From Pseudazoarcus sp963975885 (GTDB lineage Bacteria; Pseudomonadota; Gammaproteobacteria; Burkholderiales; Rhodocyclaceae): a stretch of 64,000 nt of DNA. The stretch spans positions 62,001 to 126,000 of the forward strand of contig CAXBIS010000010.1 of NCBI GenBank assembly GCA_963975885.1, read 5' to 3'. Each line of letters starts with the position of its first letter. The first letter of the stretch is position 1. Below are positions 25,327-33,968 of the stretch, one piece after another. The translations under genes and the position numbers were made by a program. The notes beneath the pieces are model-generated. The model had not been told where the DNA came from and searched no databases. It saw nothing but the letters and a program-made list of their open reading frames with translations.

Positions 25327-27017
25327 GCACCTTCGTTCGCCACGACCCGCCAACGCCCATCGCCGAAGACCATCGCAGGCTTCTTCGTTCGACCCTGTTC
25401 AACGACTCCGCCACCATCGAAGCACTGTCCGCGTGGATCGACGAGACGGATTTCGACCGTCTCGACTATTTTTCCTTCCGGCTCGTACCCCACCTCTATC
25501 ACGCACGACGGCAGGACTGTCCCCGCATGGCCGAACATGGCCGCGCCAAGGGCATCTATCGCTACTTCTACTACCGCAACAGCCTGCTGCTCCGACGCGC
25601 CCGGGAAACCATCGAGCGCCTATGTCATGAGGGCATCAAGGTCGCGCTGTTCAAGGGCGCAGCGATCGCGCTCAAGTACCACCGCAATCCGGGGCTGCGA
25701 CCGATGGCCGACGTCGACATCCTGATCCCCGAACAATCCTTCTCCGACGCAGCACGCATTGTCGAAGCTTCGGGCTGGCAGCATGTCTATTCCGAAACGC
25801 TGCGCTGCGCTCCTCGTCACTCCGACGATTTCAAACACCCCGAGGGGCACGGCTTTGACCTGCACCGTCACGCGCTGGTCGAATCCGCAGATCCGGAATT
25901 CAACGCTGGATTGCTGGAGCGCGCCCGCCCTTTCGACTGGGACGGGCTCAGAGTGCATGTCATGGCCCCCGAGGACCTGATCCTGACCAGCCTGTGCAAC
26001 GGCGTCCGCGAGCCCGAAGCCATGCGACTGGAGTGGATCCCGGATGTATTGACCATCTGTCGCACGGAAAAAATCGATTGGGTTGCGCTGTGGCAACTGG
26101 CTCGCCGCTTCGATCTGCAGGAACCGGTTTTCGACGCCCTGTGCCTGGCGCAGGCGGCACTCGAATGCGATGAACTGGGTCACGCCATCGACGAGATTCT
26201 CGGTTTCGACCAGGACTTTCTCCTGGGGCAATTGAGAAAGACGATCGCCGAGGGACGCGCAGACATCCTCCAGCCCGATGCACTGGCCGCCGTCGCCCAT
26301 CGCCTCGCACAGCCGAATCCACCCCGAACTCGCCATGGCATGTTCGCCACGCTGCGGCGCATCGGCCGAGAGTCGGGGCATGCGCGCTATATTCGCTTTG
26401 ACGCAGACGACGCCGGGCAGGTGAATTTTCTCTGGCTGCAAAGCGCCCATCTACCGCGGGTTGCAGAAGTCTTCACCACGAACCGACGCTGGCTGCTGCA
26501 ACTTGCCCTATTGCCAGCAAGAGCGCGCTTTGCCGGCACCGTCAGGCTGTCGCCGGGTACGCTTGAACTGCCTCGCCTGGGACGTCTTCCCGAAGACGCC
26601 TACCGCGCGACAATTTCATTGAAGGCCACAGACACCGAATACACGGTTTGCCCCGGCCAGGCAGTACGTACGCCCATCCGGGTCATGAACACGTCCTCGC
26701 ATTGCTGGCCCGCGTACGGCAGTTCTCCGAGTCGATTTGGCGTCGCCGTGCACATTCTCGAGCGGAATCGGAATGTGGTGACCTGGGATAACCCCCGCAC
26801 CTATTTGGGCAGGGCATATCGGGATCGCGTCTGCTTCATCGAACCCGGCGCCCAACTCGACTGCACAGTCCTATGGATTGCTCCCGAGAAGCCGGGGCAT
26901 TACATCGTTTGTCTCGACCTGGTTCACGAGCGCGTCACCTGGTTTTCGGATACCGGAAACATTTTCCCGACCCTGGAAATTGTGGTCGACGCCCCCCGGA
27001 TCGATGGAACTTCTTGA
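25323..27017 (+). CDS. nucleotidyltransferase (uncharacterised NTP_transf_5 type) with C-terminal Ig-like domain
   Basis: 564 residues. Residues ~90-330 match a family of nucleotidyltransferase-fold proteins: FKGAAIALKYHRNPGLRP, then MADVDILIP with the metal-binding Asp pair near residues 128-130, and later HGFDLHRH. Residues ~425-560 form a beta-sandwich-like domain with VMNTSSHCWP, FIEPGAQLDCTVLWIAPEKP and CLDLVHERVTWF, a module I associate with carbohydrate-cluster proteins. The tail is unusual for this family. It is linked by ATGA to the HprK-like gene and by eight bases to the PqqD-like gene, so the three probably act together. Confidence 0.75.
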   Translation: MSTFVRHDPPTPIAEDHRRLLRSTLFNDSATIEALSAWIDETDFDRLDYFSFRLVPHLYHARRQDCPRMAEHGRAKGIYRYFYYRNSLLLRRARETIERLCHEGIKVALFKGAAIALKYHRNPGLRPMADVDILIPEQSFSDAARIVEASGWQHVYSETLRCAPRHSDDFKHPEGHGFDLHRHALVESADPEFNAGLLERARPFDWDGLRVHVMAPEDLILTSLCNGVREPEAMRLEWIPDVLTICRTEKIDWVALWQLARRFDLQEPVFDALCLAQAALECDELGHAIDEILGFDQDFLLGQLRKTIAEGRADILQPDALAAVAHRLAQPNPPRTRHGMFATLRRIGRESGHARYIRFDADDAGQVNFLWLQSAHLPRVAEVFTTNRRWLLQLALLPARARFAGTVRLSPGTLELPRLGRLPEDAYRATISLKATDTEYTVCPGQAVRTPIRVMNTSSHCWPAYGSSPSRFGVAVHILERNRNVVTWDNPRTYLGRAYRDRVCFIEPGAQLDCTVLWIAPEKPGHYIVCLDLVHERVTWFSDTGNIFPTLEIVVDAPRIDGTS

Positions 27018-27025
27018 GGAACCCC

Positions 27026-27451
27026 ATGTACGTCATCAACTCTCCGACCATCATCTCCGAAACGATCGACGGTGAAACCGTCATCATCAACACGGTCAGT
27101 GGCCGCTACTACACTGCGGCCGGTTACGCTTCGATCATCTGGGAGGCGCTGTGCGGCGAAACCCCCGTCGATGACGTTGTCACGGCTTTCGACAAGGCGG
27201 ACATCTTCGGCAGGGATTCCGGGATCATTACGCGTTTCGCTGAAGAACTGCTCGCCGAACGGCTCATCGTTCCATCGTCGTCCGACACCGCCCACACCGA
27301 CGGACCGCCCTTTTCGGTCGCCGCGCTTGCGGACGCCGACCTTCCTGCCCTGACCAAGCACGACGACCTTCAGGCGCTGATCGAACTGGATCCGATCCAC
27401 GAAGTCAGCCCGCAACTGGGCTGGCCGTTCGATCATTCGGCCACGAAATGA
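27026..27451 (+). CDS. PqqD-family peptide-binding protein with extended C-terminus
   Basis: 141 residues; the PqqD fold takes up about the first 90, with NTVSGRYYTAAGYASIIWEA and the helical LLAERLIV end. PqqD domains bind leader peptides of ribosomally made peptides and present them to a modifying enzyme. The extra ~50 residues include LQALIELDPIHEVSPQLGWP, a tail I recognise as recurring in PqqD-like proteins of polysaccharide loci. ATG 27026 has GAGGA five bases upstream. No separate precursor peptide was found nearby. One base separates it from the GT2 gene. Confidence 0.8.
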   Translation: MYVINSPTIISETIDGETVIINTVSGRYYTAAGYASIIWEALCGETPVDDVVTAFDKADIFGRDSGIITRFAEELLAERLIVPSSSDTAHTDGPPFSVAALADADLPALTKHDDLQALIELDPIHEVSPQLGWPFDHSATK

Positions 27452-27452
27452 C

Positions 27453-28151
27453 ATGGTCCAGAGAACGTGTGACGTCAGCGTCGTCATCCCTGCTCACAAT
27501 GCCCACAAATATCTCGCAGCGGCACTGAACAGTGTGGCCGACCAGAGCCTCCCTCCGCGGGAGATCATTGTGGTCGACGACGGTTCCACGGACACGACGG
27601 CCGAGATCGCTGCCGGCTACGCTCGCCGCAGCGTCACGCTGCTGCGGCAGCCACAGCGCGGAAGTGCGGCCGCCCGCAACGCAGGCGTTCTCGCCGCATC
27701 GCAGCCCTATCTAGCGTTTCTTGACGCCGACGACCTGTGGTCACCCCGCAAGCTCGCCGAGCAGATCGCGCCACTCGAAGCGGACTGCGATCTGCTCGGA
27801 CTCTTCGGGCACATGCAGAATTTCGTCTCGCCTGATTTGACTGCAGAACAGCGCGACGCCCTGATCTGCCCAGAGAAGGTCATGCCAGGCTATTGCGCCG
27901 GGACATTGTTGATTCGTCGCGACGCGTTTCTCCGCGCGGGACTTTTCGACGAAACCCTCCATGCCGGAGAGTTCATCGCCTGGTACAGCACCGCGCAGCA
28001 ACTCGGAATGCGCTTCATGCTGATGCCGGGCACGCTGCTGCAGCGTCGAATCCATCTGACCAACACGACCCGCGTTTCGCGAAATGCACGAGACGCCGCA
28101 TATCTGCAGATGGTCCGCAAGCACCTTCAGAAACGCACACGAGCCGACTAA
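27453..28151 (+). CDS. glycosyltransferase family 2
   Basis: 232 residues, GT-A fold. VSVVIPAHNAHKYLAAALNS starts the nucleotide-binding domain, IIVVDDGSTD carries the first Asp pair and FLDADDLW is the metal-binding DXD. It is shorter than many GT2s, with only a brief C-terminal part, so it may work with a partner. The one-base gap after the PqqD-like gene indicates co-translation with the HprK-like/nucleotidyltransferase/PqqD set. It converges on wzt with 86 bases between. Confidence 0.83.
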   Translation: MVQRTCDVSVVIPAHNAHKYLAAALNSVADQSLPPREIIVVDDGSTDTTAEIAAGYARRSVTLLRQPQRGSAAARNAGVLAASQPYLAFLDADDLWSPRKLAEQIAPLEADCDLLGLFGHMQNFVSPDLTAEQRDALICPEKVMPGYCAGTLLIRRDAFLRAGLFDETLHAGEFIAWYSTAQQLGMRFMLMPGTLLQRRIHLTNTTRVSRNARDAAYLQMVRKHLQKRTRAD

Positions 28152-28237
28152 GAAAAACTATCGTGACCAATACGGTCGAGAATTCGACGACCCGAAACCG
28201 CCCCCCCCAGCGGCACCCGGGCCTGAAGCGGATCCGA

Positions 28238-28891
28238 TCAGTCTGCGATGTAGATCCGGCCGTCCTCGAACTGCAGGACAGAGTCGGTCCAGCGATCGAG
28301 ATTTTCCGGGGAATGCGAAACCAGGACCAGTGCACACCCTTGGTCGATCTTCTTCCTGACCGCGTCGTGGCATTTCTCCTGAAAGTCCTGATCACCAACC
28401 GACAACACTTCATCAATCAGCAGAAGGTCGACGTCCATCGACAGTGCAACGGCAAAACCCAATCGCGCGCGCATGCCGGAAGAATAGGTTCCGAGCGGGT
28501 CGTTCATCTGATCACCCAGCTCACAGAATTCATGAATCTCGTCCAGTCGATCGACGACCTTCCGCTTCGACAATCCCATCAACATGCCGCTCAGCGCTGC
28601 GTTGTCCCAACCGTTCAGGCGCGGATCGAAACCGGCCTGCAGCGACAGCATCAGCACCCGCGCACCAAAATTCGTCACGCATCCCTGATCCGGCCGATAG
28701 ATTCCCGCCACGAGTCTGAGCAAGGTCGACTTCCCGGCGCCGTTGCGCCCCAGAATGCCCAGACGCTGACCCGCATGAATATCCAGATTGACGCCGTCAA
28801 TCACCTTGTGTTCGGTGAATCCGAACAACGAACGGCGCAGGCGAAAGCTCAGATGGACATCCGAGAGCCTGATGAGCAAAGGCATTTCCAT
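28238..28891 (-). CDS. wzt: polysaccharide ABC exporter ATPase (Wzt/KpsT type, no carbohydrate-binding tail)
   Basis: 217 residues. Walker A ILGRNGAGKST, signature TYSSGMRARLGFA and Walker B LLLIDEVLSVGD are intact. The length equals a bare ATPase: the C-terminal sugar-recognition domain of O-antigen Wzt proteins is absent, as in KpsT or in O-antigen systems where export is not end-capped. ATG 28891 has AGGAG at a good distance and directly follows the permease gene (one base between). Works at the inner membrane with the Wzm protein. Confidence 0.85.
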   Translation of the reverse strand: MEMPLLIRLSDVHLSFRLRRSLFGFTEHKVIDGVNLDIHAGQRLGILGRNGAGKSTLLRLVAGIYRPDQGCVTNFGARVLMLSLQAGFDPRLNGWDNAALSGMLMGLSKRKVVDRLDEIHEFCELGDQMNDPLGTYSSGMRARLGFAVALSMDVDLLLIDEVLSVGDQDFQEKCHDAVRKKIDQGCALVLVSHSPENLDRWTDSVLQFEDGRIYIAD

Positions 28892-28892
28892 G

Positions 28893-29690
28893 CTACTCCT
28901 GGATGAGGATTGCATACCTCTGATTGAAGTGCGACAACAATCCCAAAGCCATTGTGGCGGTCAGCAGCACGACCGCTCCGACCCCTCCGAGAAGCAGCCA
29001 ATCCGGCTGGCTGCCCCGGATCAGCACCTCACGCGCACTCTCCAGCAGGACATACACCGGATTGAAGTTGAGCGCCCATTGCAGATACTCCGGGACGATA
29101 TCCCTCGTAAAGAAGACACCGGACACAAACATCCCGAGCTGGAGGAATGTCGGAACGATCACGCGCAGATCCGGAAAGAAGGGCGTCAAGGCCGCCACGA
29201 AACATCCGACCGATACGATCAGCAACAACTGTATGAAGAAAATCACCGGATAGACGATCAGCAGCACACCCGGCGAATGACCGAATGCCCACAGGGTCAG
29301 GATCAGGACCAGCCCGACCATGACCTGCTTCATCGCGTCCTGGAGGATTTCCGCCAGGGGAAAGATACAGATGTTGAGCGGAAGCTGAAGGATCAGCCCG
29401 TACCCTCCGACAATTGAACCGCAGGAGTTCATTACCGATTTCGAGAACCACAACCAGTGCACAATGCCGACCATCAGGTACGCAACGTAATCGTCGCCGC
29501 CCTGGTTGAGCAGGACCCCGAAAGCCAGGTAGTACACGAGAAGGTGCATGGCCGGATCGATCAACCACCAGAGGTAGCCCAGACGCGTACTCTTTGATTC
29601 CGATTTCGCACCCATCACCGCGCGAAACCATGCCAGCCTCAGATCGTTGGCGATCGAACCCTTCTTCAGCGTGATCAACGAATGCCTCAT
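28893..29690 (-). CDS. wzm: polysaccharide ABC exporter permease (Wzm/KpsM type)
   Basis: 265 residues with six hydrophobic segments and the ABC2-membrane pattern: LGYLWWLIDPAMHLLVYYL early and LRVIVPTFLQLGMFVSGVFF later. It pairs with Wzt to move undecaprenyl- or phospholipid-linked polymer across the inner membrane. ATG 29690 is supported by GGAG eight bases upstream; the frame remains open upstream without family similarity. Confidence 0.86.
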   Translation of the reverse strand: MRHSLITLKKGSIANDLRLAWFRAVMGAKSESKSTRLGYLWWLIDPAMHLLVYYLAFGVLLNQGGDDYVAYLMVGIVHWLWFSKSVMNSCGSIVGGYGLILQLPLNICIFPLAEILQDAMKQVMVGLVLILTLWAFGHSPGVLLIVYPVIFFIQLLLIVSVGCFVAALTPFFPDLRVIVPTFLQLGMFVSGVFFTRDIVPEYLQWALNFNPVYVLLESAREVLIRGSQPDWLLLGGVGAVVLLTATMALGLLSHFNQRYAILIQE

Positions 29691-30046
29691 CAATTCGGCT
29701 CCTGCCGGAAGTCGCCCGCTCCGAGAACGGAGCGAGGAAGCGCCCCCTCCCGAACCGGCACGCACGCCTCGCCGCCGAAAAGCTGCCGACTCATCGTGGT
29801 CCGGAAGAAGTTGCAGCGGGAAAAGCGCCCTGCGATGCCGACCCGACGGAAGACATGTCGTCACGCGCCCGAAAAAGGCGCTAGCTTACCAGTCCGACAC
29901 TCGGCGGAGCGCGCGGATGACAGCCGTCAACGACCGATCGAGCGCTTCATTCACATAGGCACATGCTCTTGCGAACCACACGACCCGCAGCGTATTTGCT
30001 AGCGTGGTCAAACCATGCAGCCAAACACCCCCAGCAGGGAGTTTCC
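29691..30046. other. 356-base divergent control region of wzm and the flavoprotein gene
   Basis: No gene is supported here. On the wzm side a 7-bp hairpin (arms 29717-29723 and 29728-29734, loop AGAA) lies in the wzm leader. On the plus side TTGCGA (29969-29974) and TATTTG (29993-29998) with 18 bases between form a plausible sigma-70 promoter for the flavoprotein gene. No JUMPstart/ops sequence was found. Confidence 0.35.
29969..29998 (+). promoter_or_regulatory. possible sigma-70 promoter of the flavoprotein gene
   Basis: TTGCGA and TATTTG, spaced by 18 bases, end 48 bases before the ATG at 30047. Both hexamers deviate from consensus, so this is tentative. Confidence 0.3.
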
Positions 30047-31471
30047 ATGCCTGTTTCCGTTGCTGTGATCGGTGCCGGCCCGGCCGGTCTCACGGCCGCC
30101 CTTCAGCTAGCCCGTCGCGGAATCGACGTGGAAGTGTTCGAAGCCAGCCCTCACGTCGGCGGAATGGCGCGAAGCATCGACCTCTGGGGGCAACGAGTGG
30201 ACATCGGCCCGCATCGCTTCTTCAGCGGTGATGCCCGCATCAACGCCTTCTGGCTCGAAATGCTCGGGCGAGACTACTGCATGGTCGATCGGCTGACACG
30301 CATCTACTACAGGAACCGATTCTTCGATTACCCGCTCAAGCCGTTCAACGCCCTGGAGGGCCTCGGCCCGATCGAAGCTGCACGCTGCCTGTTCAGTTAC
30401 GCGCTGGCCAAGTTGCACCCTCCGGCACGCACGGACCACTTCGAAGGCTGGGTCACGAAACGCTTTGGCGCCCGCCTCTACGGCATCTTCTTCAAGTCCT
30501 ACAGCGAGAAGCTGTGGGGCATTCCCTGCGACCAGCTCGATGCCGACTTCGCCACCCAGCGCATCAAGAACTTCTCGCTGTTCGAGGCCGTGAAATCCGC
30601 GCTCCTTGGTCGTGGCGGGACACGGCACAAGACCCTCATCGACCAGTTCGCGTACCCACTGCGCGGTGCCGGCGAAGTCTATGAGCGCATGCACGCCGCA
30701 CTGATCGCACTGGGTGCTCGCGTGCATCTCGAATCACCGATCACCGGACTCGAGTCGGCTCATGACGATGTCGATACACCAGCAGTTCGTTTCCCGGATG
30801 GGTCCGTGCGCAAGTTCGACCACATCGTCTCCACCATGCCTCTCACCCGACTCGTCGAGGGATTGCACGCATCGGAAGACGTACTGCGCCACGCAAGAGC
30901 ACTGACGTTCCGCAATACCCTCCTTGTGTATCTTCGCGTCGGCGGCGCGAACCCCTTTCCGGACCAGTGGATCTATGTGCATTCGGCCAACCTGAAAACC
31001 GGGCGCATCACCAACTTCAGCAACTGGACGCCGACGATCAACGCGGGAGAGCCGGACACCGTTCTGTGCATGGAATACTGGTGCAACGATCACGATCCGT
31101 TCTGGCGCACTTCGGATGATGACCTGGTGGCCCTGGCGACGCGGGAGATCCACGCCACCGGGCTCGTCGCCGAAGGCCTGGTGCGCGAAGGCATGGTGAT
31201 GCGAGTCCCCAAGTCCTATCCGGTCTATGCGCACAATTACAAGTCGCACCTCGAACCCATTCAGGCGTTCCTCGACACCCAGCGCGGCATCACTGCGATC
31301 GGACGCTACGGCGCCTTCAAGTACAACAACCAGGACCACAGCATCCTGATGGGCCTGCTCGCGGCCGAGAACATTGCCGGAGAAGCCTCACACGACCTCT
31401 GGGCACTGAACACCGACTACGAGTACCAGGAATCCGCGGCCATCACGGCCACCGGGCTATCCAGAGGCTGA
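30047..31471 (+). CDS. FAD-dependent oxidoreductase similar to UDP-galactopyranose mutase
   Basis: 474 residues. N-terminal dinucleotide fold VAVIGAGPAGLTAALQLARR with the GxGxxG motif, then GGMARSIDLWGQRVDIGPHRF, an FAD-contacting region shared by UDP-galactopyranose mutase and amine-oxidase-like proteins. FFKSYSEKLWGIPCDQLDAD is typical of the group found in O-antigen and exopolysaccharide loci. The exact reaction is uncertain: mutase activity or oxidation of a sugar nucleotide are both possible. ATG 30047 has AGGGAG upstream. It is followed after seven bases by the GtrA-like gene. Confidence 0.78.
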   Translation: MPVSVAVIGAGPAGLTAALQLARRGIDVEVFEASPHVGGMARSIDLWGQRVDIGPHRFFSGDARINAFWLEMLGRDYCMVDRLTRIYYRNRFFDYPLKPFNALEGLGPIEAARCLFSYALAKLHPPARTDHFEGWVTKRFGARLYGIFFKSYSEKLWGIPCDQLDADFATQRIKNFSLFEAVKSALLGRGGTRHKTLIDQFAYPLRGAGEVYERMHAALIALGARVHLESPITGLESAHDDVDTPAVRFPDGSVRKFDHIVSTMPLTRLVEGLHASEDVLRHARALTFRNTLLVYLRVGGANPFPDQWIYVHSANLKTGRITNFSNWTPTINAGEPDTVLCMEYWCNDHDPFWRTSDDDLVALATREIHATGLVAEGLVREGMVMRVPKSYPVYAHNYKSHLEPIQAFLDTQRGITAIGRYGAFKYNNQDHSILMGLLAAENIAGEASHDLWALNTDYEYQESAAITATGLSRG

Positions 31472-31478
31472 CGAGCGG

Positions 31479-31973
31479 ATGCCCCGTGCAACACAGGAAG
31501 ATGACTCGCAACACACCGAATCCGATGGCGCGAACGGGGCGCGCCCCGTCATCGCCCGACTTCGCGACACCACCCTCGAGTTCTCCGGGTACTTCGCATG
31601 CAGTGCAGCCGCGCTGGGCATCGACTACGCGACCTACTGGATCATTGCGCGACACAGCGCCATCAGACTGGAGTGGGCGGCCGTCATCGGCTACGCCATT
31701 GGTCTGCTCGTCGCCTACATCCTGCTCAAGCGCTTCGTTTTCCCCCGCGGATGGCTACAGCGCCGACGCAAGATCGAGGCCCTGCTCTTCGCGCTCAGCG
31801 GGCTGCTCGGCCTGCTGCTCACCTATGTGTCGGTGACGATGTTCGTGAGCCTGCTGGGAGAGCACCTGCATGCCGCCAAGATCGTCGCGGCCGGGGTCAG
31901 CTTCGCCGGCGTCTTCATCGTGCGCAAGCTCGTGGTATTCCGCTCCACCGCACTCAGATGCAATGCCCCCTGA
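31479..31973 (+). CDS. GtrA-like membrane protein
   Basis: 164 residues with four hydrophobic segments after a ~30-residue polar N-terminus; FSGYFACSAAALGIDYATYW, AYILLKRFVFP and GVFIVRKLVVF match GtrA-type proteins. These are thought to flip or guide undecaprenyl-phosphate-linked sugars in glycan modification. The start has GAGCGG close by. It is probably co-transcribed with the flavoprotein gene and converges on the membrane-protein gene at 31986. Confidence 0.78.
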   Translation: MPRATQEDDSQHTESDGANGARPVIARLRDTTLEFSGYFACSAAALGIDYATYWIIARHSAIRLEWAAVIGYAIGLLVAYILLKRFVFPRGWLQRRRKIEALLFALSGLLGLLLTYVSVTMFVSLLGEHLHAAKIVAAGVSFAGVFIVRKLVVFRSTALRCNAP

Positions 31974-31985
31974 TGGACGAGACTG

Positions 31986-33860
31986 TCAATCGTCGATCCT
32001 CGTCAGCGCATAGCCGCTGATGCTGAGCCGGGATTCCTTTCCAACGTGCACACGCACCTCGACTTGACGCTCCGATTGCGGGATCACAACCAACTGGTCG
32101 AAGACGACGCCCGTTCCGACCTCGAGCGGATGGCTCGCATGGGTCACCTCCCCGACACGCGCGACCACGTCGACGCTGGCCCCTTGCGCAACCGCAATCT
32201 CACCCGTCATTCGCAGACGATAGGTGCCCGAATCTAGCGGGCGGTAAGGCCCGTGAAAAAGGACGCCGGCCTTGCCGGTGCTGCGCACGCCCTGCTCGGA
32301 CCGCCAGCCGACCAGACCGGGTTGCGATGCAAGCTCGCTGCCCTCGAGCGCCCAGCCGGAAACGCCCGACGCATCCGGGATATCCAGCCCGTCCGCGGCG
32401 CCACGTTCGAGCAGCAGCTTCCACGCGACAACCTCGCCAGCCATGAATTGCGACTCCCTGACGCGAAGGCCACCGATGTACCGGTTGGCGTCCCTCGCAC
32501 AATCCGTTCTGGGGGCGCGGATACAGACGATGGGCAACACCCCCTGATCGGACAAGACCCGTTCGGCGTAGCCCATCAACGCGGATGCATTTCCGCTCGC
32601 CCGACCGGCAACACCGTAGGCCTCGTCACCCCTGAGCATCGCATTCATGACGGTTGACCAGGCGAGACTGTATTCGCCCCCATAAACCGCAACGCGTTGC
32701 GCGTCGACAAAGCGATCGGTCTCCCGCACGAATGCATATTCGCCCAACGTGACCAAGGGCCGGTAGAGCGCGGACAGGACCAACGCGCAGGCGACCACCA
32801 CCGAGCTCTTGCACCACCACCCCGAAATCGTGACCCGCGCGACGGCGATCGACAACAACATCGACAGCGCGAACAACACGGGAATGAAATAACGCATGGC
32901 GTGCCCGTTGTGCGCCACCCATGCATTGGCCGAGAAGACGAGCAACCAGCCCATTGCAAAGAGCGCGATCAGGGCCGCGGCGATGTTCACCCTGCGTCTG
33001 TCGTCAACATGGGCCGATGGGCCCGCAAGGCGCGACAAGACCGAGAGCGCAATGACACTCAGCACAACCGCAACAAGCGCCAACTCGTTCAGCCAGTGGA
33101 TCAGCCCATTGAGGACCTGCAACAGCCCCGACCCAATGACTTCAAGTTCAAGTCCGCCGTAGAGGCCCGTATCCTGCCCGGGAACTGCGCGCGCAACGGC
33201 CCACCACGCAGCGAAACTCGCCATCGCAACAACCGCGAACAGCATGCACTCGGGTTCGACCCGACGATGCACCAGCACCCGCGTGACAACGAGCGCCAGC
33301 GCCGGCAGCACGATGCTGAAATTCACCCCGGTCGCCAACGCCAGAAACAAGACCAACCCGGCGTAACGCAGCAGCCGTCCAGCCCGCCAATCGAAGCACG
33401 CCATCCACCCCAGCGCGAGCAGCAGCAATGCCAGCGGATACTCCACATGCCAGATCACGACCTCGTAGATCGCTTGATCCTGCAAGACCACCAGCCACCC
33501 GCAAGCCTGGAGGATGAATAGCGCATTCACGCCAAACCCTTCTCCCAGCCGGCCTGCGAGCCGCAGCACCTGGCCAGACCACAGACGCAGCAGCCAGAAG
33601 AAGATCAGCGGCGGAAAAAGGAAGTTGGCGAGAAGGTTCCAGGCCGGATCACGAATCAGCGACGTGATCGCCGGACCGACATTGAGAAGCCGATTCTGCT
33701 CCCAGTAGAACAGGGTTACGTTCTGCAGCGACATCACCGAGTAGAGAATGACGTCACCATGAAAGATGTCCGGGGCATAGCGGTTTACCGTGAACACGGC
33801 AAGCGCGCAGATCAGCAGGAATTCCAGGAAACGGCGCGTGATCACACGATACCCGAGCAC
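31986..33860 (-). CDS. large polytopic membrane protein with C-terminal beta-rich domain, unknown function
   Basis: 624 residues. About ten membrane segments occupy residues 10-390, in the pattern of GT-C transferases or polysaccharide polymerases, with a charged loop NRYAPDIFHGDVILYSVMSL after the first segment. Residues ~480-624 are soluble and beta-rich (GTYRLRMTGEIAV, ASVDVVARVGEV), like a carbohydrate-binding module, probably periplasmic. The start is GTG 33860 with no clear ribosome site, so it could lie downstream. It is the last gene of a minus-strand run with the GT4 and rmd-like genes. Confidence 0.6.
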   Translation of the reverse strand: MLGYRVITRRFLEFLLICALAVFTVNRYAPDIFHGDVILYSVMSLQNVTLFYWEQNRLLNVGPAITSLIRDPAWNLLANFLFPPLIFFWLLRLWSGQVLRLAGRLGEGFGVNALFILQACGWLVVLQDQAIYEVVIWHVEYPLALLLLALGWMACFDWRAGRLLRYAGLVLFLALATGVNFSIVLPALALVVTRVLVHRRVEPECMLFAVVAMASFAAWWAVARAVPGQDTGLYGGLELEVIGSGLLQVLNGLIHWLNELALVAVVLSVIALSVLSRLAGPSAHVDDRRRVNIAAALIALFAMGWLLVFSANAWVAHNGHAMRYFIPVLFALSMLLSIAVARVTISGWWCKSSVVVACALVLSALYRPLVTLGEYAFVRETDRFVDAQRVAVYGGEYSLAWSTVMNAMLRGDEAYGVAGRASGNASALMGYAERVLSDQGVLPIVCIRAPRTDCARDANRYIGGLRVRESQFMAGEVVAWKLLLERGAADGLDIPDASGVSGWALEGSELASQPGLVGWRSEQGVRSTGKAGVLFHGPYRPLDSGTYRLRMTGEIAVAQGASVDVVARVGEVTHASHPLEVGTGVVFDQLVVIPQSERQVEVRVHVGKESRLSISGYALTRIDD

Positions 33861-33968
33861 GGCGCCGGAAGCCGTTGATCCTGCCTGAACGTCGGGGGAG
33901 GGAGACGGCGCGTTCCCAGCACTCGCAGGTATCGCCGAGAACCTCCGACACCTGGTAGAAACAAACCG

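Noticed and set aside
29691..30046. JUMPstart/ops element before the polysaccharide genes
   Set aside because: I looked for GGCGGTAG in this control region and did not find it.
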